From Fibrobacter sp. (lineage in GTDB: Bacteria > Fibrobacterota > Chitinivibrionia > Chitinivibrionales > Chitinispirillaceae), in contig JAAYIG010000105.1 in assembly GCA_012523595.1 (NCBI GenBank), positions 1-64,000 of the forward strand: 64,000 nt of DNA. Direction: 5' to 3'. Of the stretch, positions 17,828 through 26,946 are shown in pieces. Position numbers and translations under genes: made by a program. The notes beneath the pieces are model-generated. The model was not told where the DNA came from. It worked only from the letters and a program-made list of their open reading frames with translations, and did no database searches. The stretch's first letter is position 1. Each line of letters starts with the position of its first letter.

Positions 17828-20158
17828 ATGGCAAAAAAAAAGAAACCAGTTGCAGCACCGGAACAAAAAACAGAACCCGGTAAAAAAGTAGAATACGGAA
17901 AATACCTCTCTCTCTCCCTCATCATCTTTTTCCTGTTCTTTTACGGAAAATTCCTGATCGGAAACGCAGCGCTATGGGAAGATGTGGTTGAGCAGGCATA
18001 CCCCAACCTGATGTTTACTTTACATAGCATCAAAAAGGGACTCTTTCCTTTCTGGACACCCTATGTCTTCAGCGGAATGCCTTTTTTTGCCGATGTGCAG
18101 GCAAACATACTTTACCCTCCCTACTGGATACTCCTTTTCCTCTCCCTGTTTACAAGTTCACATACACTGCTTCTTTCATCCTTTATAGTGATCCATATCC
18201 TCTGGCTGGGAATCGGAGTCTATCTGCTTTCTCTACATTTTGGTTTCAGGCGTGTCTCTGCCCTGTTCACTGCAGTGGCACTCATGTTCACAGGGTACGT
18301 CTCTCTTCATGTTATCCATTTTATCTACATTTATGTAATCTCCTGGTTCCCGTTGACACTCCTTTTTCTTGATAAATCTTTTAAAACCGGCAATCTCCGG
18401 TACTGCTTGATCTCCGGGCTGTTCTTCGGGATTTCAACCTTCGGTGGTTATCCCCAATCAAACCTCCACTTCGCCTGGATTCTGGCCGGATGGACAGCAT
18501 TGGCTATCGTAAGAAACTGGAGATCATCATGGACCGCAAGGCTGCTATACGCCTCTTACTATGCCCTTGTTATGGCAATCGGACTGGGACTCGCCGCGGT
18601 CCAATACCTGCCTTCGGTAGAACTGATGCAACAGAGTGTGCGCCAGGCACTTGACTTTGAGCAGGCCTCTCTGGGATCAATCCCCTTGCGCAACCTCCTT
18701 ACGTTTATTGCTCCTCAGTTTTTCGGATCTGTGAGTGGAAGCTCGATGGGACAGTCTTTTTACTGGGGATTCCCACAGTCATTTCTGTTCTGGGAAACAA
18801 ATGCGTTTGTGGGTATAACCACACTTTTCCTGGCAGTGAGGGCGATTTTTGAAACAAGGAAAAACCCCGTAGTAATTTTCCTGCTCATAGCCGCTTCACT
18901 GACACTTATTCTCTCACTCGGCAACAACACACCTCTCTGGTATCTTGTATTCAACTATGTTCCAGGTTTCAGTAATTTCAGACTCCCGGGGCGCTTTATC
19001 TCCTGGTTCTCTTACATGGTTGTTTTTCTTGCAGGAACCGGCCTGGATTTGATACTCAAGAATTCCACTGATCCAAAGGTCAACAGAAACTACTTCAGGA
19101 CAGTAGCTGTAATCGGTGGAGTCACAGCATTCGGACTTATTCTCTTTCTGGCAGGCGCATTCAGAACCTCGGAATACTTCCAGCATGAAACGGTTCTGAA
19201 AAACTCAATTAACGCGTCGGGTTTTGCCCTCTTGTCAATAGCAGTAAGCGTTGTGCTTATATGGGCCATTCTGTTCAGGAAAAACAAGTCTGCCTGGGGA
19301 ATGGCAATAGTTGCTTTCACCTTTATAGAACTTTACGCGTTCGGAGGTTCGTTTGCAGGTTCAAAAGTGACTTTCGAGCAGTTCTACAAAAACGACATCA
19401 GCCGGCCACTTAAAGAAAAACTCAGAGAGGAATCGTTCCGGGTTCAAAGCAGGCTCTATCGTGGACCGGGCAAAGGCCAGATGATCCTTCCACGTAACCT
19501 TGGAAATGTCTATGAACTCCCCCTGACAGAGGGATACAACCAGTTCATGCTCAAAAGATACAGCGATCTTCTGAATTATGTAAACGATACTGTCAGCCAG
19601 GAACTTCTTAATGTGAAATATAAGAAAGTCCCCGAACACCCTGCCTTCTATGAACTCAAAACCATGCCTCGGTTTTACTGCTCTCCTTTTGTAAAGGTTG
19701 TCGAAAACCATGATTCGGCACTGGCATACCTCAACTCCGCGTCATTCACTCCGGGCAGGGACATAGTTCTTGAAGAGTTGCCGGAGATTGAAACCGATAC
19801 TATAAACGGATCTGTGTCCAATGTAAAGCTTTTACGCGAAACCGCAAATATTATAGAACTGGAAGTCAATGCTCAGGGTAACACATTCCTTTCTGCAGGG
19901 GAAATCTATTACCCATCCTGGAAGGTCACAGTTGACGGAAAAAAAAGCAGGCTTTACGCAGCAAATCTTGCCTTCAGGGCTGTCCCCATAGAAAAAGGAA
20001 CTCACAGGGTAGTGATGCGCTTTGAATCGGATTTTTTCAAAGTCGGGATGGTAGTTTCGGTTATAATGCTTCTGATGCTTTCTACCTTGATTCTATTCTG
20101 GAACAGAATACATTTACCTGCACGACTGAAACAACCATGGGTAGGCATGGTAAAATAA
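17828..20158 (+). CDS. YfhO-like polytopic membrane protein (GT-C-type)
   Basis: 776 residues. A Lys-rich cytoplasmic start is followed by about 11-12 membrane segments up to residue 500, with the conserved first-loop pattern WEDVVEQAYPNLMFTLHSI and PFWTPYVFSGMPFFAD seen in YfhO and GT-C lipid-sugar transferases. A beta-rich extracytoplasmic domain and one final membrane helix (about 735-758) end the protein. YfhO proteins are implicated in adding sugars to envelope polymers from lipid-linked donors. No ribosome binding site is obvious. It lies 135 bases after the kinase gene. Confidence 0.85.
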   Translation: MAKKKKPVAAPEQKTEPGKKVEYGKYLSLSLIIFFLFFYGKFLIGNAALWEDVVEQAYPNLMFTLHSIKKGLFPFWTPYVFSGMPFFADVQANILYPPYWILLFLSLFTSSHTLLLSSFIVIHILWLGIGVYLLSLHFGFRRVSALFTAVALMFTGYVSLHVIHFIYIYVISWFPLTLLFLDKSFKTGNLRYCLISGLFFGISTFGGYPQSNLHFAWILAGWTALAIVRNWRSSWTARLLYASYYALVMAIGLGLAAVQYLPSVELMQQSVRQALDFEQASLGSIPLRNLLTFIAPQFFGSVSGSSMGQSFYWGFPQSFLFWETNAFVGITTLFLAVRAIFETRKNPVVIFLLIAASLTLILSLGNNTPLWYLVFNYVPGFSNFRLPGRFISWFSYMVVFLAGTGLDLILKNSTDPKVNRNYFRTVAVIGGVTAFGLILFLAGAFRTSEYFQHETVLKNSINASGFALLSIAVSVVLIWAILFRKNKSAWGMAIVAFTFIELYAFGGSFAGSKVTFEQFYKNDISRPLKEKLREESFRVQSRLYRGPGKGQMILPRNLGNVYELPLTEGYNQFMLKRYSDLLNYVNDTVSQELLNVKYKKVPEHPAFYELKTMPRFYCSPFVKVVENHDSALAYLNSASFTPGRDIVLEELPEIETDTINGSVSNVKLLRETANIIELEVNAQGNTFLSAGEIYYPSWKVTVDGKKSRLYAANLAFRAVPIEKGTHRVVMRFESDFFKVGMVVSVIMLLMLSTLILFWNRIHLPARLKQPWVGMVK

Positions 20159-20213
20159 CAAACAAACCAGATCTCCCTGATCGCGCCCTCTGTTCATCTG
20201 CTTAATGCGCAAA

Positions 20214-20245
20214 CAAAAAATGGGCAACCCTTAAAGGATACCCAT
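20214..20245 (-). terminator. Rho-independent terminator of the bTHX gene
   Basis: On the minus strand ATGGGTATCC pairs with GGTTGCCCAT across a 6-base loop (one mismatch, one G-U pair), followed at once by TTTTTTG. It lies 44 bases past the bTHX stop. Confidence 0.75.
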
Positions 20246-20288
20246 CAGCTAACCTTCAGTATTTTCTATGGTTTTCGTAATCCGCGAA

Positions 20289-20387
20289 TCAGCCTTTAAC
20301 TTCGGGTTTGGCTTTGCGCGGGCGTTTCTTTCCAAAAGAATTCTTGAAAATTTTGCCGCGTTTTGACCTTTTGTCACCTTTACCCAT
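20289..20387 (-). CDS. Small-subunit ribosomal protein bTHX (S31/THX family)
   Basis: A 32-residue, strongly basic protein starting MGKGDKRSKRGKIFKNSFGK and continuing KRPRKAKPEVKG. It matches the THX pattern MGKGDKxTxRGKIxxGxxGKxRPRK, first known from Thermus 30S subunits, where the peptide sits in the head and stabilises 16S rRNA. GGAGG lies six bases before the ATG at 20387 and a terminator follows, so this is a complete single-gene unit. The C-terminal KPEVKG is less basic than in most members. It is short enough for automatic gene callers to miss. Confidence 0.92.
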   Translation of the reverse strand: MGKGDKRSKRGKIFKNSFGKKRPRKAKPEVKG

Positions 20388-20542
20388 TTTCGTCCTCCTG
20401 AAACAATACTGTTTTAAAAACTTTTAACAAGGTATAAAATAAATCTTTTCAGGCCTGATACACAATCCGGCTGTTCTATTCTTACTGGATGATCTCTAAT
20501 TTGTTACCTGTTTCTGGCATTATTTGTGATTCAATTCGATGC

Positions 20543-20986
20543 ATGCAGGCGGTAATATTTATTGGAATACAAGGTTCAGGAAAAACCACCTTTTTCAAGG
20601 AGATATTCTTTAATACCCACCTGAGAGTGAGCCTTGATCTGTTCCGCACGCGTAACAGGGAAGAAAAATTCCTTCAGACATGTTTCGACACTGCGATGCG
20701 TTTTGTAGTCGATAATACTAATCCCACAATTCAGGATCGTCAGAGGTATATTAGCAGAGCTAAAGCTGCTCACTTTAAAGTGACAGGATATTTTTTCGAT
20801 TCGACTCTGGAGGAGGCTCTTTTCAGAAACTCATTGAGAAAAGGGAAAGAGATTATACCGGAAAAGGGAATCAGGGCCACCAGAAACAAGCTTGTCGAAC
20901 CCTCACTGAAGGAGGGTTTTGATGAACTTTACAGGGTAACTTTAAACAAACAGGGATTATTTGTAGTCGAGGAGTTCATCAGATAA
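20543..20986 (+). CDS. AAA/P-loop kinase (polynucleotide-kinase-like)
   Basis: 147 residues from MQAVIFIGIQGSGKTTFF, with the P-loop at residues 8-15 directly after the first beta strand. This supports the ATG at 20543 over the one 18 codons upstream. LRVSLDLFRTRNREE and FVVDNTNPTIQDRQRYI match the AAA_33/Pnk-type P-loop kinases (substrate Asp-x-x-Arg, and the Walker B-like VVDNTN). A lid with Arg residues follows (FRNSLRKGKEIIP). The substrate is unknown: nucleic acid 5' ends or a small metabolite. No ribosome binding site seen. Confidence 0.8.
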   Translation: MQAVIFIGIQGSGKTTFFKEIFFNTHLRVSLDLFRTRNREEKFLQTCFDTAMRFVVDNTNPTIQDRQRYISRAKAAHFKVTGYFFDSTLEEALFRNSLRKGKEIIPEKGIRATRNKLVEPSLKEGFDELYRVTLNKQGLFVVEEFIR

Positions 20987-21005
20987 CCCCTGTTTGTCTG
21001 ATAAT

Positions 21006-22787
21006 TCAAGGCATCAGAAATTTGCCGGTAACAATCTGCTCACCCTTCCGGACCTGAATAATGCGCGTGCCGCTGCTTTGAGAGGGAAGATCCGCCTTAA
21101 AGCAGTTATTTCCAGCTTTTGCTGAAACTGTTTTCCTGAAGAGACATTTCCCATTCAAATCAAACGCCTGAATCTGAGCAGGCCCGGATGATGGAGATGA
21201 GAATCTGATTTCTGAGCTCCTGAAATTGAAATCTATTCCGGAGAGGATTTTCTGACGGGAAATACGTCCCTTATCTACAGATAAACTAGCGTTACCTGGC
21301 GATGGTTCTGCTTCTCTCCAGTTTTCAGGCTCACAGCCAAACGACCGTAGATTGATCCTTACAATTGATTTTCCTGGCGCAACCTGCGGCCAGGGAGCTT
21401 TTGTACCGTATGCTACCAGATCGATAAGATAATAAGGAACGATTGTTTCAGTCCCGTCAACATACGGATCACTGGGCATCTCAACCCGGAGCTCTTCACC
21501 ATTCTTAGACAGATTACCTGCATAACGGAATACTTTTACAGAAGAAGGAACATTGTAGGTCATCCTGAAATCATTGATACTCACAGAATCAGAGATAACA
21601 AGCACAACCTCACCAGGATCCAATACAACACTCTGTGGAAAAGAAAAGGAGAGCCCCCCGATTGTCCAGGTGTTAAGAGGCTTTTCAGGATCATACAATG
21701 TCAGTTCTAAATCTGATATGTTAATCAGTTCGACATAATCAGCTCCGCCTTCAGCATTATAATTGATTTCTGATATTACCAGCGGACCGATCCAGGGGGC
21801 AGAATTTTTTGACCCCAGAGTCACATCCTCAAGATTAACAAAAAACTCCTCTCCGGAGGAAACTTCTACTCTTCCGACTGAAACGCCTTTTGATGTCTCT
21901 CCGAACTCAAAACCATGACTTTGGCCTGTCAATTCACCTTTCTTATCCACTGGAAAAAGATATACTCCTTCACCGTGGGCACTGAGCGCAAACCCAAGAT
22001 CATCAGGGTTGAAATCATCAGCATCAAACACTATATAGGACTTAGGCTCCATCACCGTTCCGTCAGGAATTTTAAACTTCTTCGGTTCGCTTTTTTTATC
22101 TGTCAAATACCACCCGCTTATATCCACAGCTTTAGAATGAGTGTTATAAAGCTCAATGGCATCTTTCTGATTCGAACCAGGATTTGCGAGTATCTCATTG
22201 ACCCTTATTTTCATTGCATCATAATTCTGAGCAGGATCATCTTCACCTGGTGATCCGCCAATCGCAGTTGATACTCTCCACCATGAAGCATCATTTGGAT
22301 CACCGGATCCATCACTGGAAGCCATTACAAGTGAAAAACCGGCTCCATCCGCGGCTTCCGGCCAGGGACTATCTGTTTCATATTTCACAGAAAAAATCTC
22401 CGTTTTGGAAGTTGTGTTCATAAGCACTATTTTCTCTCCACTGTTGGAGAGATGGCCTGTAAAGACTCCAAAAGGAGCAAACCCATACCGCTGCTCAAAG
22501 TACTCGGCATTATAGGCCAAAACCAGAAACTCACCGGGACCAAGCTCTGCTTTTGATGGAAATGTATAAGTTATGCCTGTATTAAACGCATACCCGGTAA
22601 GGGAAACAGTCGAATCACCTACATTTGTCAACTCAATAAACTCAAACTCATCTCCATCTACAGTGCCCTCCTCCAGAGGATGATAATGTATCTCTGAAAT
22701 GACAATCTGAGCAGATGAAATAGAGACTACAGCCAATAAAGATATTGCTGCACCAACAAAAAGATCTTTAAATCTGTTCTTTCTCAT
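21006..22787 (-). CDS. Secreted protein with three lamin-tail domains and a sorting-like C-terminus
   Basis: 593 residues from the ATG at 22787 (GAGGGGG upstream, seven bases after the stop of the CotH gene; an ATG 21 bases further up overlaps that gene). A signal peptide ends near ISSAQ. Three lamin-tail (LTD) immunoglobulin-like units follow, each opening with IxISEI or RVNEI and an E(F)IEL/AIEL/YVEL motif, at about 28-150, 195-310 and 340-470. The last 60 residues (IQAFDLNGKCLFRKTV ... GTRIIQVRKGEQIVTGKFLMP) resemble a type IX-type sorting tail. It is probably displayed at the cell surface together with the CotH protein encoded just upstream. Confidence 0.88.
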   Translation of the reverse strand: MRKNRFKDLFVGAAISLLAVVSISSAQIVISEIHYHPLEEGTVDGDEFEFIELTNVGDSTVSLTGYAFNTGITYTFPSKAELGPGEFLVLAYNAEYFEQRYGFAPFGVFTGHLSNSGEKIVLMNTTSKTEIFSVKYETDSPWPEAADGAGFSLVMASSDGSGDPNDASWWRVSTAIGGSPGEDDPAQNYDAMKIRVNEILANPGSNQKDAIELYNTHSKAVDISGWYLTDKKSEPKKFKIPDGTVMEPKSYIVFDADDFNPDDLGFALSAHGEGVYLFPVDKKGELTGQSHGFEFGETSKGVSVGRVEVSSGEEFFVNLEDVTLGSKNSAPWIGPLVISEINYNAEGGADYVELINISDLELTLYDPEKPLNTWTIGGLSFSFPQSVVLDPGEVVLVISDSVSINDFRMTYNVPSSVKVFRYAGNLSKNGEELRVEMPSDPYVDGTETIVPYYLIDLVAYGTKAPWPQVAPGKSIVRINLRSFGCEPENWREAEPSPGNASLSVDKGRISRQKILSGIDFNFRSSEIRFSSPSSGPAQIQAFDLNGKCLFRKTVSAKAGNNCFKADLPSQSSGTRIIQVRKGEQIVTGKFLMP

Positions 22788-22794
22788 GGCCCCC

Positions 22795-25272
22795 TCACTC
22801 AAAAACAAATTTAATGTTGTCTATCGCAAGATAACCTTTATCAGGTACTACAGAAAGCTCACCAGCAGCATCAAACATTGCACTCGGTGTAAATACCAAT
22901 CCCGTAACTGATCTTTTCACCTCTTCAAGAATATCAGGATTTGATGGATCACCCCAGGAGGGATAAGAGATATCCGACATTTCGAAAACATATATCTTGT
23001 TGTTCGTTCCAACATAGAAATCCGTCCAGCCGTATTCTGTATCTGCACCACTGTCTGCATAAACCGGACTGGCAAGATACACACGCATGTATCTCATAGC
23101 ATCGGATTTCATATTGACACGAATCTCCTTCAATTCACTCAGATCAGCCATTTCATCAAACAAGACTCCCATCCCGGACCACTCTGAATACCTTTCATTA
23201 TCCTCTATTTTAGCATATTCAAAATTAAAAAGTAAATCGGCTGTTCCCCACAGGGGATTTTCAGTATTATGAGTTAATTTTGTGATCGTTCCTTCTGAAG
23301 CATAGGCATAGGCAAATTTGACCGTAGATACTGGAGTAAACTCAAAGTTATTGGTACGATCCGTTACTAAGTAACCATTACCAACAAATGGAACCGAATA
23401 ATCCGATGTATCCATCACCTCTTTGCGCCCATGGATATAATCATCGAATTTCTTGCATAATGTCACTACATCCTTTCTCAACGACTCAACCTCAGCCTCC
23501 CAGGTTTTCTTCTCCACTACGGGATCTATTTCCACCACATCTGATATAACCTGCTGATACTTGTCAATCTTATCCTGCAAGGAATCAGACCGGAACCATG
23601 TCGCAAGAAAATCTTCCCCTGCTTTTACAAATTTATTCCACTGAGTGGCAGCAATCAGAGAGGTCAATTTATCACAACCTGGAGGAATAACATTTGTTGT
23701 ACCCCAAACCTTCATCGGACCACAGCTCTCAGGAACTTCGTTCCAGTTCGGAATATCAGCATCTTCTATAAATGGATCATTTTTCCAGAATGTATTGTCA
23801 AGATCCCAGGGGATTATCCAGCATTTACCTCCGGGATTCTCCTCCTCATATAAGAAGTAATTATGGTTACTTGCGTCAGAAGTACTACTGCCATACCAGG
23901 CCATTATCCCATCCCAGTTATTAATAGCTCTGTCAACTACAATATAGTTCACCCAGTAATCAAGATCTATAAAAGGAGAGACATTTTGGACAAAATTCTG
24001 TTGAGTAGAACTATTGATTGCATTATAAAAAGAGACCATCCCGGTAGCATCAGGGGTTTCACCATAATCGTTGTTGGTTTTCAGTTGGAGTAAATAGTGA
24101 TTGATGTTACTGGTTTTCGGCCAGGCTTCTTTATAAAGATTCCCGTCACCGTATTCCGGCCATCTTGATTTTGTAAACCTGCCGTCAATAGACTCCACAG
24201 CCACAAAGAGTCCCTGGAAAACATTATTTATGTAAACCTTCACGTATGCTGTCCGGGGACTGTAAATACCCATTTTCCGGAACATCTCATAGGAGAGCAT
24301 ATCATGCATTTTACTGTCATCCGCAGACATCGAGTGCAGATTTAGTTCCTTCATGAGATAGAAACGGGTGGTGTCCACAAATTTATTGAATTTCACCTTA
24401 AAGGAGATTTTTTTACACACAGGTTTATCCTCCCGGTTCCCCTGAAGATCGAAACAATTGGGCAATGAGTAAAATGACCCCTTGTACCGGAATCCTACTG
24501 TTCCATAGGATTTACCATTAAACTGCATCTCTGCACGGACATAGTTTTCCCTGCGTGCCTCTCTCTCCATTTTAAGAGAATCTTCCTTACTGAGCGTAAA
24601 ATAGTAAGAATGCACCTGCATCGGATCAAAAACGTATGCCCTTGGGTCAGGACGCATCCCTATCAGTAAGCCTTCAGTCGTACCGTAAGTTTCAAAATCC
24701 AGAGGATAATACTCATCGTGTCTTAACAGAAGTTTTACATTACCAACCGCAGCGCTCCTTCTGGCAATTGCTTCGGGCATAATACACTCAAACGTACTGT
24801 TGCTCCCGGACATGATCCAGGTTTTTGTAATCTGCCTTTGACCAGATGTAAACCTTACAAGGTAAAGACCTTTGGAAATGGCAGGAATCCGGACTATCCT
24901 TTTTCCTGCTCCAAGATCAGCCCTGAAAACAACCGATCCATCAAGCCTGAAAATCGAAAAGCGCTCCACTGCCTCAGCTTGACTGAAATCAAAAAGCCTC
25001 TGATTCCCCAGAAAACGAATCCTCATCATCCCTACAGAATTTATCAGAGTACCGGCAGCCAACTCTGAAACCTCAAGGGAAAACTTTCCTTCCGAATCTG
25101 TAGTGGTCTTCACAGAGGAATGCCCCACAGACACCAAAGCATTGACCACCGGAACCCTGGAATCTTCCCCATTTACCACTACACCGTTTAATTTAACGGC
25201 TAATACTGGGAAGCAATAGAACAATACCGCCCAGACAACCAACACTGATGTTTTATTTTTGTATAGTTTCAT
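22795..25272 (-). CDS. Secreted CotH-family kinase-like protein with N-terminal carboxypeptidase-regulatory and sorting-like modules
   Basis: 825 residues from the ATG at 25272 (GGGGGTG upstream). Order: signal peptide (1-25); carboxypeptidase-regulatory-like beta sandwich (about 27-72); a module at 101-156 (ERFSIFRLDGSVVFRADL, then SKGLYLVRFTSGQRQITK) that looks like a type IX sorting tail but sits near the N-terminus; the CotH domain (about 225-590) with LMKELNLHSMSADDSKMHDML, GLFVAVESID and the metal-binding IIPWDLDNTFW; and a beta-rich C-terminus that may bind carbohydrate. CotH proteins are atypical kinases, first known from Bacillus spore coats; secreted bacterial forms often carry carbohydrate-related modules. 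Operon with the lamin-tail gene seven bases downstream. Confidence 0.9.
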   Translation of the reverse strand: MKLYKNKTSVLVVWAVLFYCFPVLAVKLNGVVVNGEDSRVPVVNALVSVGHSSVKTTTDSEGKFSLEVSELAAGTLINSVGMMRIRFLGNQRLFDFSQAEAVERFSIFRLDGSVVFRADLGAGKRIVRIPAISKGLYLVRFTSGQRQITKTWIMSGSNSTFECIMPEAIARRSAAVGNVKLLLRHDEYYPLDFETYGTTEGLLIGMRPDPRAYVFDPMQVHSYYFTLSKEDSLKMEREARRENYVRAEMQFNGKSYGTVGFRYKGSFYSLPNCFDLQGNREDKPVCKKISFKVKFNKFVDTTRFYLMKELNLHSMSADDSKMHDMLSYEMFRKMGIYSPRTAYVKVYINNVFQGLFVAVESIDGRFTKSRWPEYGDGNLYKEAWPKTSNINHYLLQLKTNNDYGETPDATGMVSFYNAINSSTQQNFVQNVSPFIDLDYWVNYIVVDRAINNWDGIMAWYGSSTSDASNHNYFLYEEENPGGKCWIIPWDLDNTFWKNDPFIEDADIPNWNEVPESCGPMKVWGTTNVIPPGCDKLTSLIAATQWNKFVKAGEDFLATWFRSDSLQDKIDKYQQVISDVVEIDPVVEKKTWEAEVESLRKDVVTLCKKFDDYIHGRKEVMDTSDYSVPFVGNGYLVTDRTNNFEFTPVSTVKFAYAYASEGTITKLTHNTENPLWGTADLLFNFEYAKIEDNERYSEWSGMGVLFDEMADLSELKEIRVNMKSDAMRYMRVYLASPVYADSGADTEYGWTDFYVGTNNKIYVFEMSDISYPSWGDPSNPDILEEVKRSVTGLVFTPSAMFDAAGELSVVPDKGYLAIDNIKFVFE

Positions 25273-25520
25273 AACACCCCCACCCCACTTAGTAGCACAA
25301 AGACGCACAACAGTTTAATAATACAATGACTCTACCTTATTCCATCGTAAACCTCAGCATGTCTCAATAGTAAAAGACGGCGAAAAATTTAGATTAAAAT
25401 ATCTTCTGCTTATTCAATTCTTTTCAATTTTTGAAATCACTCATAATCTTTCCTAAAACCAAATCATAGACAGCTATTAGCTGGAACAAGAATTGCCCTT
25501 TAACACAAGGAGGTGATATT

Positions 25521-25807
25521 ATGGCTAAAACCGTATCGAAAATTACCACAGATCATAAAGAAATTAAAACTGGGTCGAACAGCATGGAGGTCATCCAGCC
25601 CGGGTCAGAGGCACCGGAAATCAGAATGATCCTGGAATTCTAAGAATAGATTTCCCCGGAGGCAGTGGAGAAGATGTGCTTCAGGAGGTCAGTTGGGATC
25701 AATGGTTCGATAAATTCGAAGAAAATCACCTTGCATTTCTATATCAGAAGGAAAAGGCCAGCAGTGAAGACAGCACTTTTTTCAAACTGATAAAGAGAAA
25801 AGGATAA
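25521..25807 (+). pseudogene. Conserved small protein interrupted by a single-base frameshift
   Basis: A perfect AGGAGGTG ribosome binding site precedes the ATG at 25521. The first frame reads MAKTVSKITTDHKEIK and then drifts to a stop at 25641-25643. Shifting one base back at the AAAA run (25566-25569) gives NWVEQHGGHPARVRGT, DPGILRIDFPGGSGED, SWDQWFDKFEENHLAFLYQ and a stop at 25805-25807. With one extra A the product would be 95 residues and match, from memory, a widespread small protein family (TTDHxxIxxWxExxGGxP...IRIDFP...WxExFxKFxExxLAFLYQ) of unknown function. No canonical slippery heptamer in the right phase is present, so a deletion or sequencing error is more likely than programmed frameshifting. 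Confidence 0.85.
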
Positions 25808-25978
25808 AACAACACTGCAAAAACATCAAAATCAGGTTTTTTTACAGGGAGAATTCATTTGAATACTGGATCTCCCCCCGCTTTCAGTAACTCTCAAACT
25901 TCCACAATGATACCAAAATGGCACACATGTTGATACATGATCACTATCATCTCATAAACCCAATCCTGGAGGTAACCA

Positions 25979-26416
25979 ATGCCTGTAAGAACCGGAGAAT
26001 CTTTTTGGGAAGGAACCCTGATGGGAGGACATGGAACCATAAAAGTAAAAAGCGGCCTCTTCAGCAGCCCATATAACGCAGCAATGCGATTCCAGGATGA
26101 ACCTGGAACCAATCCCGAGGAGCTGATAGGGGCAGCTCATGCAGGATGTTTCTCAATGCAATTCGCCCATCTGCTGGCTCAGAGCGGGTTTACCGCTAAA
26201 AAGATCCACTCCCGCTCAAAAGTGCATATAGAAAAACAAACCGAAGGGTTCACCATCACAAATATCGAACTTTACACAGAAGCCGTTGTGCCCGGAATCT
26301 CAAAAGAGCTCTTTATGCAACAAGCCCTGAAAGCTAAAGACACATGCCCGGTCTCAAAAGCCCTGTCAGTTCCAATCTCCCTCGAAGCATCTTTAACAGA
26401 CGAGATCCAGCAATGA
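25979..26416 (+). CDS. osmC: OsmC-family peroxiredoxin
   Basis: 145 residues, normal for OsmC. Two redox cysteines are at 57 (GAAHAGCFSMQF) and 123 (DTCPVSKALS), the catalytic pair that reduces organic hydroperoxides; NPEELIGAAHAGC is the family signature. GGAGG lies five bases before the ATG. Its stop overlaps the start of the Yip1 gene (ATGA), so both are translated from one message. OsmC is usually induced by osmotic or stationary-phase stress. Confidence 0.94.
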   Translation: MPVRTGESFWEGTLMGGHGTIKVKSGLFSSPYNAAMRFQDEPGTNPEELIGAAHAGCFSMQFAHLLAQSGFTAKKIHSRSKVHIEKQTEGFTITNIELYTEAVVPGISKELFMQQALKAKDTCPVSKALSVPISLEASLTDEIQQ

Positions 26417-26934
26417 TACAGATCTTTAACCAGATGATAAGAGCAGCAAAACTCGATTCCTCTCTATATGAGGAGGTCGAATCCAATACTGATGCACTAC
26501 TGCCGGCAATGACCGTTATCCTTATATCCAGTATCGCCGCCGGAATCGGAACAATCCCTGAGCGCGGCCCATCAGGAATTGTAATCGGAACTCTCACCGC
26601 ACTGATAAGTTGGTTCATCTGGTCATTTCTGACTTTTTTTATCGGAACAAAACTCCTGCCTGAAGCTCAAACCCAGGCAGATCTGGGACAACTGCTCCGC
26701 ACAATCGGCTTCTCAAGCTCCCCGGGAGTAATCAGAATTCTGGGTTTGATCCCTGTCCTGGGTGCCATCGCCTTCGCTGTCTCAGCTGTCTGGTCACTTA
26801 TTGCTATGGTTGTAGCCGTACGCCAGGCATTAGATTATACTAGTACTGTGAGAGCAGTTATGGTCTGCATCCTGGGATGGATTGTGCAGATAATCGCACT
26901 TGCTCTTCTTTTTATTCTGGTGCCCACTAATTGA
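26413..26934 (+). CDS. Yip1-domain membrane protein
   Basis: 173 residues from the ATG at 26413 that overlaps the osmC stop. The frame is open 23 codons upstream, but this start matches the family (IQIFNQMIRAAKLDSSLYEEVE). Five membrane segments follow. The loop with LGQLLRTIGFSSSPGV between segments is typical of bacterial Yip1 proteins. Function unknown in bacteria. Confidence 0.82.
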   Translation: MIQIFNQMIRAAKLDSSLYEEVESNTDALLPAMTVILISSIAAGIGTIPERGPSGIVIGTLTALISWFIWSFLTFFIGTKLLPEAQTQADLGQLLRTIGFSSSPGVIRILGLIPVLGAIAFAVSAVWSLIAMVVAVRQALDYTSTVRAVMVCILGWIVQIIALALLFILVPTN

Positions 26935-26946
26935 AAGGAGATCCTG

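Noticed and set aside
25560-25575. Programmed -1 frameshifting in the small conserved gene
   Set aside because: The sequence GAA ATT AAA ACT does not give a slippery X-XXY-YYZ heptamer in the zero frame, and no clear downstream stem was found.
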